Program-made: the position numbers and the translations under genes
Shown: piece after piece, positions 41,879-49,407 of the stretch
Layout: every line of letters begins with the position of its first letter
How positions within the stretch are numbered: position 1 is the stretch's first letter
Notes under the pieces: model-generated
Seen by the model: only the letters and a program-made list of their open reading frames with translations
The model's database searches: none
Told to the model about the DNA's origin: nothing
Assembly: GCA_016715195.1 (NCBI GenBank)
Contig: JADKBB010000064.1
Coordinates: 1-49,407 of the forward strand
Reading direction: 5' to 3'
Length of the DNA: 49,407 nt
Source of the DNA: Candidatus Villigracilis proximus
Lineage (GTDB): Bacteria > Chloroflexota > Anaerolineae > Anaerolineales > Villigracilaceae

Positions 41879-42547
41879 ATGTCTACCTTCACTGGTTTTA
41901 CTTCCTCTGAAACATTCACGCAGATCCCTGATTCGTTTATTCATCTTTTAAAAGAGATCGATGATGCGGCAGAGTTAAAAGTCACGTTGTACGCGCTCTG
42001 GCGTATTGAGCACATGGAAGGTTCGTTCCGTGCCTTGCGTGAAGCGGACTTCGAGACTGAGTCGCTTGGGATGGATGTTAAGAAGATCAAGCTCGGGCTG
42101 GGAAAAGCCGTGAAGCGCGGCACCCTGCTCAAGTCCACGAAGGATGCGGATGCTTTTTATTTCCTCAACTCTCCGCGCGGACGTTTATCCGCTGAGACGT
42201 TTGCAAAAGGCAATCTGCCGGAGTCTGTAAAAAATATTTCTGCATCTCCGGCGGCGCAGCCAAATGCTTTTAAATTATATGAACAGAATATTGGTCCGTT
42301 GACGCCGTTGATCGCAGACACGTTGAAGGATGCGGAAGAAATTTATTCGCAGGAATGGCTCGCGGATGCGATCAAGCTGGCCGCTGAAAATAACAAACGC
42401 AGTTGGAAATATATAGAAGCGATTTTAAAACGCTGGAAGGAAGAAGGCCGTGCCGAAAAGCAAGATAGACGAAACAATAAAAAAGATGGCCAGCAGAGCG
42501 TCAACCGAAAGATCGAGCAGCTCCGCAGCCGCGCCGGCAAGAAATGA
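41879..42547 (+). CDS. DnaD-like replication protein
   Basis: A 222-residue protein. An N-terminal winged-helix-like part (about 1-95; FIHLLKEIDDAAELKVTLYALWRIEHMEG) is followed by a variable linker and a C-terminal DnaB_2/DnaD-type domain (about 128-190) with FKLYEQNIGPLTPLIADTLKDA and YIEAILKRW. DnaD-type proteins act in primosome assembly and helicase loading. It follows dnaB and overlaps by 98 bases the gene for a double AAA+ protein, consistent with joint function. Confidence 0.82.
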   Translation: MSTFTGFTSSETFTQIPDSFIHLLKEIDDAAELKVTLYALWRIEHMEGSFRALREADFETESLGMDVKKIKLGLGKAVKRGTLLKSTKDADAFYFLNSPRGRLSAETFAKGNLPESVKNISASPAAQPNAFKLYEQNIGPLTPLIADTLKDAEEIYSQEWLADAIKLAAENNKRSWKYIEAILKRWKEEGRAEKQDRRNNKKDGQQSVNRKIEQLRSRAGKK

Positions 42548-43859
42548 TCTGCCGGGCGACCCGAATTGTCCGCATTGTCAGGGCGTGGGATATTTGCGTC
42601 ATGATGTGTCGCCGGGGCACCCTGATTTTGGTAAATTAGAGATTTGTGTTTGCCGCCGTGCAACGGTGACCGATGGTGTGCGTGAACGTTTGTTCGCGAT
42701 GAGTCACCTTGATGAATTAAAAGAGTTGACTTTTGAGAAATTTAAATTACGCGGCCGCAAGGGACTCGGTGACATGCAGGCGCGTTCGATCGAGCAGGCC
42801 TTTAATCAGGCGCGGCATTATTCGCAAAACTTAAACGGCTGGCTGCTGCTGCAAGGCGGATACGGCTGCGGCAAGACACATCTGGCGGCGGCCATCGCAA
42901 ACTTTGCGGTGAGCATGGGCGTGCCAACTTTGTTTTTGACCGTGCCCGATCTGCTGGATGCATTGCGCTTTGCGTATGGTTCTGAAGATACAACCTTTGA
43001 AGAGCGCTTTGACCAGATCCGCAATGCGCGTCTTTTGGTGCTTGATGATTTCGGCACGCAAAATGCCACAGGCTGGGCGCAGGAAAAATTATTTCAGATC
43101 ATTAATTATCGATACATTAATAAACTTTCGACAGTCATCACCACCAATCTGACACTGGATGAAATCGAAGCGCGGATTCGCTCGCGCCTTTCTGACCCCG
43201 AGTTGGTGAGTCTGGTGCGCATGTCTGCGCCGGATTATCGCCGTCCGATGGAAGACACCAGTCATCCGGAATTGTCATCGCTTGATCTGTTATCGAGCAA
43301 GACCTTCGGAACTTTTGAAGAACGCATCGGCGAGAAACTTGCGGCGGAAGAAATGAAGTCGCTGCAAAAGGCGATCAAGGTTTCACACGCTTTTTCTGAG
43401 AAGCCAAAAGGCTGGCTGGTCTTTGAAGGGACATACGGCTGCGGCAAGACTCATCTCGCGGCGGCGATTGCAAATTATCGTGCCGGTCTGGGTGACCCTC
43501 CGTTATTTGTAATGGTGCCCGATCTGCTTGACCACTTGCGCGCGGCGTTCAGTCCCAACTCTGGCACAAGTTATGATCGCCGCTTCGATGAAGTGCGGAC
43601 CGCGTCTCTGCTGATCCTTGATGATCTGGGCGCACAGTCTGCCACGCCGTGGGCGCGCGAGAAGTTACATCAATTGTTGAATTATCGCTACAACGCGGAA
43701 CTGCCCACGGTCATTACGCTTGCCAAGGAAAATCTCGATCAGGGACTTGTGGACGAGCGCATCATTACCCGTATGTTGGATGAACGCATTTGCGAGTATC
43801 TGGAGATCAAAGCTCCCGCCTATCAAGGAAAAGGGAAGCGGCGACTGGTAAGAAAATAG
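42450..43859 (+). CDS. Double-AAA+ DnaC/IstB-like helicase loader
   Basis: A 469-residue protein made of two DnaC/IstB-type AAA+ modules. A cysteine-rich N-terminus (CPHCQGVGYLRH, with CVC nearby) is like the zinc region of DnaC/DnaI proteins. Module one (about residues 130-270) has Walker A GGYGCGKTHLAAAI, Walker B LLVLDDFGTQ and sensor-1 VITTNL. Module two (about 320-455) repeats EGTYGCGKTHLAAAI and LLILDDLGAQ but its sensor-1 is VITLAKEN, so it is partly degenerate. The start is a GTG at 42450 with GAAGGAAGAAGG upstream; it overlaps the DnaD-like gene. It likely loads DnaB; a single-chain dimer of loader modules is unusual. Confidence 0.85.
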   Translation: MPKSKIDETIKKMASRASTERSSSSAAAPARNDLPGDPNCPHCQGVGYLRHDVSPGHPDFGKLEICVCRRATVTDGVRERLFAMSHLDELKELTFEKFKLRGRKGLGDMQARSIEQAFNQARHYSQNLNGWLLLQGGYGCGKTHLAAAIANFAVSMGVPTLFLTVPDLLDALRFAYGSEDTTFEERFDQIRNARLLVLDDFGTQNATGWAQEKLFQIINYRYINKLSTVITTNLTLDEIEARIRSRLSDPELVSLVRMSAPDYRRPMEDTSHPELSSLDLLSSKTFGTFEERIGEKLAAEEMKSLQKAIKVSHAFSEKPKGWLVFEGTYGCGKTHLAAAIANYRAGLGDPPLFVMVPDLLDHLRAAFSPNSGTSYDRRFDEVRTASLLILDDLGAQSATPWAREKLHQLLNYRYNAELPTVITLAKENLDQGLVDERIITRMLDERICEYLEIKAPAYQGKGKRRLVRK

Positions 43860-43899
43860 TTATGCCGCCATCTGTTTAGAGTAATTAGTATTAATTTTC

Positions 43900-43935
43900 A
43901 AAAACAACCTGCAAAACAGGTTGTTTTTTATTTAA
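43900..43935 (+). terminator. Rho-independent terminator of the replication cluster
   Basis: AAAACAACCTG / CAGGTTGTTTT with a 5-base loop and a T-run. Confidence 0.88.
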
Positions 43936-43980
43936 ACACTAGCCATCCGACACTTTCCTTTTTTGGACGCTGATGCTAAC

Positions 43981-44054
43981 CGCAGATGAACGCAGATTTT
44001 CAAAACCATCTGCAAAAGGTTTTTATCAGCGTTTTCAGCGTTCATCTGCGTCCT
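43981..44054. repeat. Intergenic palindromic repeat (CGCAGATGAACGC type)
   Basis: CCGCAGATGAACGCAGAT on the left pairs with CAGCGTTCATCTGCG on the right, as an imperfect inverted repeat of about 15-18 bases around a central CAAAACC/GGTTTTT hairpin. This word is widespread in bacterial and metagenome contigs as a dispersed intergenic repeat. Confidence 0.65.
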
Positions 44055-44228
44055 AATTTAAAACTATCAGGTTTCTGGTTTAAACACAATCCCCTGGCTC
44101 TATAAAAATCTTCAACGTGGTTGAAAACTCCTATCAAGCGCCCATCTAGATTCATCAGGTCAGCTGGTTTATAAACCAGACAATTAATATGAATAAGATA
44201 AAAAATCACAGATAAGGACAAGAAACGA

Positions 44229-45092
44229 ATGTTACCCTCTTATTTACTTTCTCTGCGTGAAGGTTTGGAAGCTGCGCTTATTATCGGAATTGTGCTGGGC
44301 GCACTGCGCAAGATCCGCCGTACTGACCTTGCCCCTGCGCTTTGGCTGGGTGTGCTGGCCGCGGTTGGTGTGAGCGTACTGGCTGCTGTTTTGCTGACGC
44401 TTTTTGGTTTGAGCCTCGAAGGTTCTGCCGAAAAAATTTATGAAGGCATCACGATGTTCCTCGCGGCAGGCATCCTGACCTGGATGATCTTCTGGATGAG
44501 CGGACAGGCAAGACACATGAAAGGCGAGCTCGAAGATGGTGTGAACAAAGCCGCTGCCGGACACGAAGCCGGCAAACGTTCCATTTTCTGGCTGGCTTTT
44601 ATTGCTGTTGTACGTGAAGGCGTGGAACTTGCACTCTTCATCACGGCTGCATTTTTTGCCGGCAATAATGAACAGGTCGGAGTCAACACCATTCAAACTC
44701 TGGCCGGTGTTGTGCTTGGTTTGGGTACATCCATTTTGCTGGGCTGGTCATTGCTTGCCACCACAGTCCGCCTGGATTTGCGCCGCTTCTTTCAGATCAC
44801 AGGTTTGCTGCTCATTCTTTTTGCTGCCGGACTTGTCGCGCATGGCATTCATGAATTCAACGAGATCAATTGGATACCCTCCGTTGTTGAACATGTTTGG
44901 GATATGAACACCTATGTTGATGAAACCTCGGTCTTCGGTGAATTGCTCAAAACCCTCTTCGGTTACAACGGCAATCCTTCCTTAACTGAAATGATCGGCT
45001 ACTTTGGATATCTGCTGATCGTAACTTTCCTCTTCACTCGTAACACCTCGGCCAGCAAAAGCGATGTAAAAGCCACGCAGCCACAGTCGTAA
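44229..45092 (+). CDS. FTR1 family iron permease
   Basis: A 287-residue membrane protein with about seven helices. Two Arg-Glu-x-x-Glu motifs are present: REGLEAAL at residues 10-17 and REGVELAL near 129, the iron-binding sites of the FTR1/EfeU family. A polar His/Glu-containing loop (ELEDGVNKAAAGHEAGKR) lies between. It imports ferric or ferrous iron, usually with a periplasmic oxidase or cupredoxin partner, which is not seen here. A terminator follows. Confidence 0.88.
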   Translation: MLPSYLLSLREGLEAALIIGIVLGALRKIRRTDLAPALWLGVLAAVGVSVLAAVLLTLFGLSLEGSAEKIYEGITMFLAAGILTWMIFWMSGQARHMKGELEDGVNKAAAGHEAGKRSIFWLAFIAVVREGVELALFITAAFFAGNNEQVGVNTIQTLAGVVLGLGTSILLGWSLLATTVRLDLRRFFQITGLLLILFAAGLVAHGIHEFNEINWIPSVVEHVWDMNTYVDETSVFGELLKTLFGYNGNPSLTEMIGYFGYLLIVTFLFTRNTSASKSDVKATQPQS

Positions 45093-45112
45093 TTTTTTTA
45101 TCCGAAATTTAT

Positions 45113-45160
45113 AAAGTCAGGTTTCACATCTTCCAAGACGTGAAACCTGACTTTTGTTTT
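45113..45160 (+). terminator. Rho-independent terminator of the iron permease gene
   Basis: A 15-base perfect stem AAAGTCAGGTTTCAC / GTGAAACCTGACTTT with a 12-base loop, followed by TGTTTT. Confidence 0.85.
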
Positions 45161-45175
45161 AACCTGAAACAGGTC

Positions 45176-45203
45176 TTGACACGCAAACAAAAACAATTAT
45201 ACT
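45176..45203 (+). promoter_or_regulatory. Strong promoter of the NAD-salvage operon
   Basis: TTGACA (45176-45181) and TATACT (45198-45203) are separated by 16 bases, close to the full consensus. The ATG at 45213 is nine bases past the -10 box, so the leader is absent or a few bases long. Confidence 0.75.
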
Positions 45204-45223
45204 AAGTGTACAATGAACACTAA
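45203..45223 (+). promoter_or_regulatory. Palindromic operator over the nrtR start codon
   Basis: TAAGTGT-N7-ACACTAA: the two 7-base arms are inverted repeats with one mismatch. The site spans the end of the -10 box, the expected transcription start and the ATG, ideal for autorepression by the NrtR protein encoded here. Confidence 0.6.
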
Positions 45224-45881
45224 CTACGAAGCGTATGAACAACCCGGCGTCACCGTTGACCTCGCGATCTTCACGGTCAACAAAAATAAACTCAAGGTCA
45301 TGCTGGTCAAAAGAGCCGAAGCGCCATTTCTTGATTTCTGGTCCCTGCCCGGCGGATTTTTGATGCACAGAGAATCGCTGGAAGATGCCGCATACAGAGT
45401 GCTGACTGAAAAGACCGGTGTCAAAGATGTGTACATGGAACAGCTTTATACATTCGGCGCACCCGAGCGCGATCCGCGCGCGCGAGTTATCACCGTCGCG
45501 TATTTTGCGCTCATCCCCTGGGAAAATCTTAATCAACCCGAATCAAATAAAATAAAAGACCTGACCTGGTATTCCGTCGATCAGCATCCCAAACTCGCAT
45601 TTGACCACAAGGAAATTTTAAAATACGCGGTCAAACGTCTGCGGGCCAAGGCCAGTTACAGTAACATCGTCTACGGGTTAATGCCCGAACACTTCAGGCT
45701 TTCAGAACTTCAAACCATGTACGAGATCATCATCAACGACAAACTCGATAAAAGAAATTTTAGAAAGCGAATGCTCGCGACCGGCCTGTTGCAGGAAACC
45801 GGCGAAAAGGATCTTACGGGCGCCCACCGGCCCGCCATGCTCTACCAATTCAAAAAAATGGAAATAACTTTTTCAAACTAG
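45213..45881 (+). CDS. nrtR: NrtR-type Nudix/winged-helix repressor of NAD metabolism
   Basis: A 222-residue protein with an N-terminal Nudix domain (about 1-130) and a C-terminal winged helix (about 145-222; FRLSELQTMYEIIINDKLDKRNFRKRMLATGLL). The Nudix box reads GGFLMHRESLEDAAYRVLTEK: two of the metal-binding Glu are replaced (by Val and Lys), which fits a domain that binds ADP-ribose or NAD but no longer hydrolyses. NrtR represses NAD biosynthesis genes and is released by ADP-ribose or a related metabolite. The gene is first in an operon for NAD salvage and its start lies within a palindromic operator. Confidence 0.9.
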   Translation: MNTNYEAYEQPGVTVDLAIFTVNKNKLKVMLVKRAEAPFLDFWSLPGGFLMHRESLEDAAYRVLTEKTGVKDVYMEQLYTFGAPERDPRARVITVAYFALIPWENLNQPESNKIKDLTWYSVDQHPKLAFDHKEILKYAVKRLRAKASYSNIVYGLMPEHFRLSELQTMYEIIINDKLDKRNFRKRMLATGLLQETGEKDLTGAHRPAMLYQFKKMEITFSN

Positions 45882-45887
45882 GTGACC

Positions 45888-46901
45888 ATGAACAAACAAC
45901 TTTTGCCCATCCCTGATTTTTTTGATGCCTCCCGCGTGAGCGAGATCTGGAAAGTGGATTATGCCGCCCGCGCGGATTCCGCACGCAACTGGGCGCATCA
46001 ACACGACCTGCAACCTGCCTCTGTTTCGAAGGACAGAATCTCCCTGTTGCTGATCGACGTGCAAAACACATTCTGCCTCCCGAATTTTGAACTCTTCGTC
46101 GGCGGCCGCAGTGGACATGGCGCCGTGGACGATAACGTCCGCTTGTGTGAATTCATCTATCGCAACCTTGGCAGTATTTCACATATCAGCGCCACGATGG
46201 ATACTCACATGTCGCAGCAAATTTTTCATCCCATCTTTTTTGTGGATAAAGACGGCAATCATCCAGCGCCTTATACCGATATTCACACCGCCGAACTGAA
46301 AGCAGGCACGTGGACCTTCAACCCCGCGCTCGCGCCAAATTATCAGATCGCGCCTGAATACGGACAGCAAATGATGATCCACTACGCCGAAGAATTGGAA
46401 CGCAAAGGAAAATTTGCGTTGACCATCTGGCCGTATCACGCCATGCTCGGCGGAATCGGTCACGCACTTGTGCCCGCCGTTGAGGAAGCCATCTTCTTCC
46501 ATTCAGTTGCGCGGCTTGCACAGCCTGATTTCGAAATAAAAGGCGACAAACCATTTACAGAAAATTACTCCGTGATCGGCCCTGAAGTGTTGACTGGCCC
46601 GATGGGGGAGACGCTCGGCGCGCGCAACTTGAAATTTATTCAGCAATTACAAAGCGTGGATAAGTTGTATATTGCCGGACAGGCCAAGAGTCACTGTGTA
46701 GCGTGGACAGTCGCTGACCTGCTTGAAGATATTCAAGCGGTAGACCCTGATCTTGCAAAGAAAGTCTATCTGCTCGAAGACTGCTCCTCCCCTGTGGTCG
46801 TGCCCGGGGTGGTGGACCATACCGACGCGGCGAATGATGCGTATGTCCGCTTTGCAAAGGCCGGGATGCAGATCGTTAAATCCACGGAGTTGATCTCATA
46901 A
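45888..46901 (+). CDS. Isochorismatase-fold nicotinamidase-like hydrolase
   Basis: A 337-residue cysteine hydrolase of the isochorismatase/nicotinamidase fold. LLLIDVQNTFC holds the catalytic Asp, TMDTHMSQQIFHP the metal-binding Asp and His residues, and AGQAKSHCVAWTVADLL the nucleophilic Cys near 269. Compared with PncA (about 200 residues) it is much longer: about 45 extra N-terminal residues and insertions in the middle. Between nrtR and the phosphoribosyltransferase gene it most likely makes nicotinate from nicotinamide. The ATG at 45888 is chosen over a GTG two codons before. Confidence 0.8.
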   Translation: MNKQLLPIPDFFDASRVSEIWKVDYAARADSARNWAHQHDLQPASVSKDRISLLLIDVQNTFCLPNFELFVGGRSGHGAVDDNVRLCEFIYRNLGSISHISATMDTHMSQQIFHPIFFVDKDGNHPAPYTDIHTAELKAGTWTFNPALAPNYQIAPEYGQQMMIHYAEELERKGKFALTIWPYHAMLGGIGHALVPAVEEAIFFHSVARLAQPDFEIKGDKPFTENYSVIGPEVLTGPMGETLGARNLKFIQQLQSVDKLYIAGQAKSHCVAWTVADLLEDIQAVDPDLAKKVYLLEDCSSPVVVPGVVDHTDAANDAYVRFAKAGMQIVKSTELIS

Positions 46902-46903
46902 TC

Positions 46904-47911
46904 ATGGCAAATCCAAACGGTCAATTGATCATTGTCTGGCGCGTTTACGAACCTTGTAATTTGAGCTGCCACTTTTGTGGATACAGCCGCGAGATCGTTC
47001 GTAAACGACATGTGACGGGCCCTGATGTCATGTTGAGTTTTGGAAAAGTGCTTTCTGAGTTTCAAGAGAAAACCGGAAAGGAAGTGGTGGTGAGCTGGCT
47101 GGGCGGGGAGCCTTTGCTGTGGAAGGAATTGCCTGCGATCTCTCATACGTATCGTCAGGATTTCAAGATCAAGCTGGGACTGACAACGAACGGCACATTG
47201 CTGCCTCAGGAAAATATCCGCCGGGATCTGATCGATGATTATTCGCTGGTCACGATCAGCATTGACGGTTTCGCTGAGTTCCATGATCTGCATCGCGGTG
47301 AAAAAGGACTCTTTGAGAAGATCAAGAGACATGTGCCGGAGTTGATCAAGGAAATCGATCAGGCAGACAGTGGATTGAAATTAAGTGTCAACACGATCTT
47401 GATGCGCGAGAACCTGAATGACTTTGAATCGTTTTGTATGGAAATGGCAGGCTGGGGCATCAAAGAATTAACCTTTAATCAACTCGGTGGAATTGACAGG
47501 CCGCAGTTCTATCCTGACAATCGTCTGCTGCCGGAACAGGCGGTCTGGTTTGCAAACGAACTTCCACAGATTCAAAAGAAGGCTGCTGCAAAAGGATTAA
47601 AAATTTTCAGCAGCCATCATTATCTTCAACGCATTATCGCGTCCAGTAATAACACTGCCATTCCTGTGGATGATTGCGGTCCCGGCCGGTCGTTTTTATT
47701 TATCAATGAAGAAAATCTGGTCAGCCCGTGTAACTTCACAACCGAAGGATACGGCATTCCGTTATCAGAACTCCAGAACCTGAATGCGTTGATGGAATTG
47801 CCGGCGCGCTTTCACGATAAACAACAGAATGAAAGAGCCGCGCCATGCAGGGATTGTCATAGCACACAGGTATTCGAAAAATTCATCGCGCCTGAAATAC
47901 AGAACCACTAA
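46904..47911 (+). CDS. Radical SAM/SPASM-like protein of unknown function in the NAD-salvage operon
   Basis: A 335-residue radical SAM enzyme. C18, C22 and C25 (CNLSCHFC) bind the SAM-coordinated 4Fe-4S cluster, and WLGGEPLLWKE holds the Gly-Gly-Glu motif. Further Cys at about 258, 275, 314 and 317 (CGPGRSFLF, SPCNF, CRDC) look like a short SPASM-type auxiliary cluster site. The start is two bases after the hydrolase stop; the phosphoribosyltransferase follows 37 bases on. It shares no typical precursor-peptide gene nearby. Its role in nicotinate or NAD metabolism is unknown; it may modify a protein or cofactor of this pathway. Confidence 0.85.
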   Translation: MANPNGQLIIVWRVYEPCNLSCHFCGYSREIVRKRHVTGPDVMLSFGKVLSEFQEKTGKEVVVSWLGGEPLLWKELPAISHTYRQDFKIKLGLTTNGTLLPQENIRRDLIDDYSLVTISIDGFAEFHDLHRGEKGLFEKIKRHVPELIKEIDQADSGLKLSVNTILMRENLNDFESFCMEMAGWGIKELTFNQLGGIDRPQFYPDNRLLPEQAVWFANELPQIQKKAAAKGLKIFSSHHYLQRIIASSNNTAIPVDDCGPGRSFLFINEENLVSPCNFTTEGYGIPLSELQNLNALMELPARFHDKQQNERAAPCRDCHSTQVFEKFIAPEIQNH

Positions 47912-47948
47912 TCCAATTTATTAATTCCCCAAAGGATCGAGAGAACCC

Positions 47949-49292
47949 ATGTCCATTTTCGACGGTAAACGACTTACAAACGAAACATTCAAATTAGATA
48001 TCGAACGCATGCGCCGCGGCTGGTACTCGGATAAATATTTCGAGAACATCAACCGCATGTTGATCAATTTGTCGCTTGAAGGCTATCGCTATTCGGGACA
48101 GTTCCATAATCTGCCGAATGGCATTTCCCCTGAGGATATTGATGTGGGCGATATCGAAGTGGAGATGCAGTGGTTCACACGCAGAATGGGTAAGACCACC
48201 GTGGTGGGCGTGGACAAATCTCTCGCGATGCTTAAGCATTGCACAGGCTATTTTGAAGGCGATAAATTTATTGATACTTCAGACAAGCTTGAAGTGTGGG
48301 CGGTGCAGGATGGCAGTATCGTTAAATACGAAGGCGACCCAACCAAGATCCAGCCTGTGATCAAAGTCCGCGGGCGCTATCGTGATTTTGCCCTGCTCGA
48401 AACACCTTCGCTTGGGATTCTGACTCGCTCAAGTCGTGTGGCGACAAATGTCTATGAAACTCTGGTTGCGGCCAGCGGCAAACCGGTATTGTTCTTCCCG
48501 GCGCGTTTTGATGTGCATGAAGTGCAGGCCGCGGACGGATATGCCTATAACATCGCCTTACAGCGTTTCAACCGTGACCATGCACATGAACTCGGGGCCT
48601 TCGTCTCAACCGATGCGCAGGGAGATTGGTGGGGCGGCGCAGGCGGCGGGACGGTGGCTCATGCCGCGATCGCATCCTTCCTCGGCGATACAGCCGAAGC
48701 GATGATGGAGTTCTCGCGCATTTTGCCGGCGCGCATTCCACGCATTGCGCTGGTGGACTTTAATAATGACTCCGTGCGCGATACGCTGCGGGTGATCGGT
48801 TCGATGTTCATAAAATATCGCGAGTTGATGGATGCGGGAAACGAAGAGGAAGCGAAGAAATATAAACTATACGGCGTACGTTTGGATACCAGCGGAAGTC
48901 TGCGCGATGTATCTGTCCAGCCGCTGGGTGAGCCGGCTCTCGATCTGGGCGTGAATCCGCGCCTCGTGTTCAACGTCCGCCAGGGACTGGATCATGCCTG
49001 GGAAAGCTGGAACATTCCCGACGTTTGGAAAGATGCGGCACGGGAATTTTGTCACAGTGTGAAGATCGTCGTCTCAGGCGGATTCAATCCCGAGAAGATC
49101 CGCAAATTTGAAAAACTCGAAGTCCCCGTGGATATTTATGCGGTGGGTTCGTATCTGTTCAATAACGGCAATTCAACCACCACCGATTACACAAGCGATG
49201 TGGTGCGCGTAAAAATTCACGGCGAGTGGATCGACATGGCGAAGGTGGGGCGTCAGGTGGGTGATAACGAGAATTTGGAAAGAATTTGGTAG
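47949..49292 (+). CDS. pncB: Nicotinate phosphoribosyltransferase
   Basis: A 447-residue NAPRT-family enzyme. YRYSGQFHNLP, TRSSRVATNVYE, GYAYNIALQRFNRDHAHELGAF, GGTVAHAAIASF, ALVDFNNDSVRDTL and RLDTSGSLRDV with a C-terminal KIVVSGGFNPEKI are the substrate and PRPP contacts. It forms nicotinate mononucleotide from nicotinate and PRPP, feeding NadD (30001). It is the last gene of the nrtR operon. The ATG has AGGATCGAGAG upstream. Confidence 0.9.
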   Translation: MSIFDGKRLTNETFKLDIERMRRGWYSDKYFENINRMLINLSLEGYRYSGQFHNLPNGISPEDIDVGDIEVEMQWFTRRMGKTTVVGVDKSLAMLKHCTGYFEGDKFIDTSDKLEVWAVQDGSIVKYEGDPTKIQPVIKVRGRYRDFALLETPSLGILTRSSRVATNVYETLVAASGKPVLFFPARFDVHEVQAADGYAYNIALQRFNRDHAHELGAFVSTDAQGDWWGGAGGGTVAHAAIASFLGDTAEAMMEFSRILPARIPRIALVDFNNDSVRDTLRVIGSMFIKYRELMDAGNEEEAKKYKLYGVRLDTSGSLRDVSVQPLGEPALDLGVNPRLVFNVRQGLDHAWESWNIPDVWKDAAREFCHSVKIVVSGGFNPEKIRKFEKLEVPVDIYAVGSYLFNNGNSTTTDYTSDVVRVKIHGEWIDMAKVGRQVGDNENLERIW

Positions 49293-49307
49293 TGAGGTAG
49301 GGAATAG

Positions 49308-49371
49308 GTGAGAAGTTGGAAGTGAGAAGTAAAAAGTAAAAAGTGAAAAGTGAAAAGTGAAAAGTGAAAAG
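49308..49371. repeat. Heptamer tandem repeat after pncB
   Basis: Nine 7-base units, mostly GTGAAAA or GTAAAAA (for example GTGAGAA, GTTGGAA, GTAAAAA, GTGAAAA), start 16 bases after the stop codon. It lacks the spacing of a CRISPR and the stem of a terminator. The repeat is of the variable-number type. Confidence 0.75.
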
Positions 49372-49407
49372 ATTGTCATCTTGTTTGAGATTGGAATAGC
49401 TTTTTAG

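Larger units (their letters stand above)
43860..44228. other. 369-base gene-free stretch before the iron permease
   Basis: Holds a terminator for the replication cluster (43900-43935) and an intergenic palindromic repeat (43981-44054). The remainder shows no ORF or RNA signal. The permease promoter must lie in the last 150 bases; no convincing hexamer pair was found. Confidence 0.5.

Noticed and set aside
49308..49371. CRISPR-like repeat array
   Set aside because: Units are only 7 bases without spacers, and no cas gene is present.

Overview
The window looks like a chromosomal segment of a Chloroflexota bacterium, most likely class Anaerolineae. This is inferred from gene content: a mevalonate-pathway decarboxylase, a bifunctional-nuclease (DUF151) protein, MinD/ParA-like ATPases with small partner proteins, a cyclic-nucleotide signalling set, and tandem AAA+ and site-2-protease proteins of the kind seen in that group. 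There is no phage, transposase or CRISPR. Several long genes carry single-base frame breaks, which suggests uncorrected indels in a long-read or metagenome assembly, or local gene decay.

Layout. 1-7068: tail of a LuxR-type regulator, then a run of small membrane proteins and enzymes (DUF2306, DUF6326, quinone-oxidoreductase-like, DUF4386-like, CPBP protease, VOC protein). This run shows repeated leader sequences and a decayed copy of the oxidoreductase 3' end, and it ends with a cysteine desulfurase-rhodanese fusion and an NTF2-like protein. 7139-11563: mevalonate decarboxylase, DegV, RseP-type site-2 protease and a HEAT-repeat protein. 11648-16344 (minus): a P-type cation ATPase (frameshifted) and a DedA protein behind a clear yybP-ykoY (Mn2+) riboswitch with a terminator, then a site-2 protease with CBS domains. 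16475-19821 (minus): an alpha-oxoamine synthase-like enzyme and NAD-dependent DNA ligase.

19877-30612 is a regulatory and signalling region. It has two MinD-like ATPase plus small winged-helix-like protein modules, an ECF sigma factor with a membrane protein and a PrsW protease, a cNMP-binding protein, a tandem-domain nucleotide cyclase, a TolB-like lipoprotein, a HAMP-GAF protein sharing a C-terminal motif with the cNMP-binding protein, and nadD. 30688-39473 (minus) holds a C45 peptidase, an ECF sigma/anti-sigma/bactofilin-like operon, YibE/F, a zinc-ribbon membrane protein, a sugar-type ABC binding lipoprotein, a broken site-2 protease, a tRNA-Sec (UCA) and a DUF4190-like protein. tRNA-Pro (GGG) follows on the same strand.

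39826-43859: bifunctional nuclease, DnaB helicase, a DnaD-like protein and a double-AAA+ helicase-loader-like protein, a replication-restart/initiation cluster. 44229-45092: FTR1 iron permease. 45176-49292: an NAD-salvage operon (NrtR repressor, nicotinamidase-like hydrolase, a radical SAM/SPASM protein of unknown role, nicotinate phosphoribosyltransferase), with a strong promoter and a palindromic operator over the NrtR start codon.

Most promising leads: the radical SAM enzyme embedded in the NAD-salvage operon; the duplicated MinD/winged-helix module linked to cyclic-nucleotide signalling and a shared C-terminal motif; the tandem-AAA+ loader; and the Mn2+ riboswitch in front of DedA plus a P-type ATPase with an altered ion site. 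Several genes appear to be leaderless, with a -10 box 6-7 bases before the ATG.
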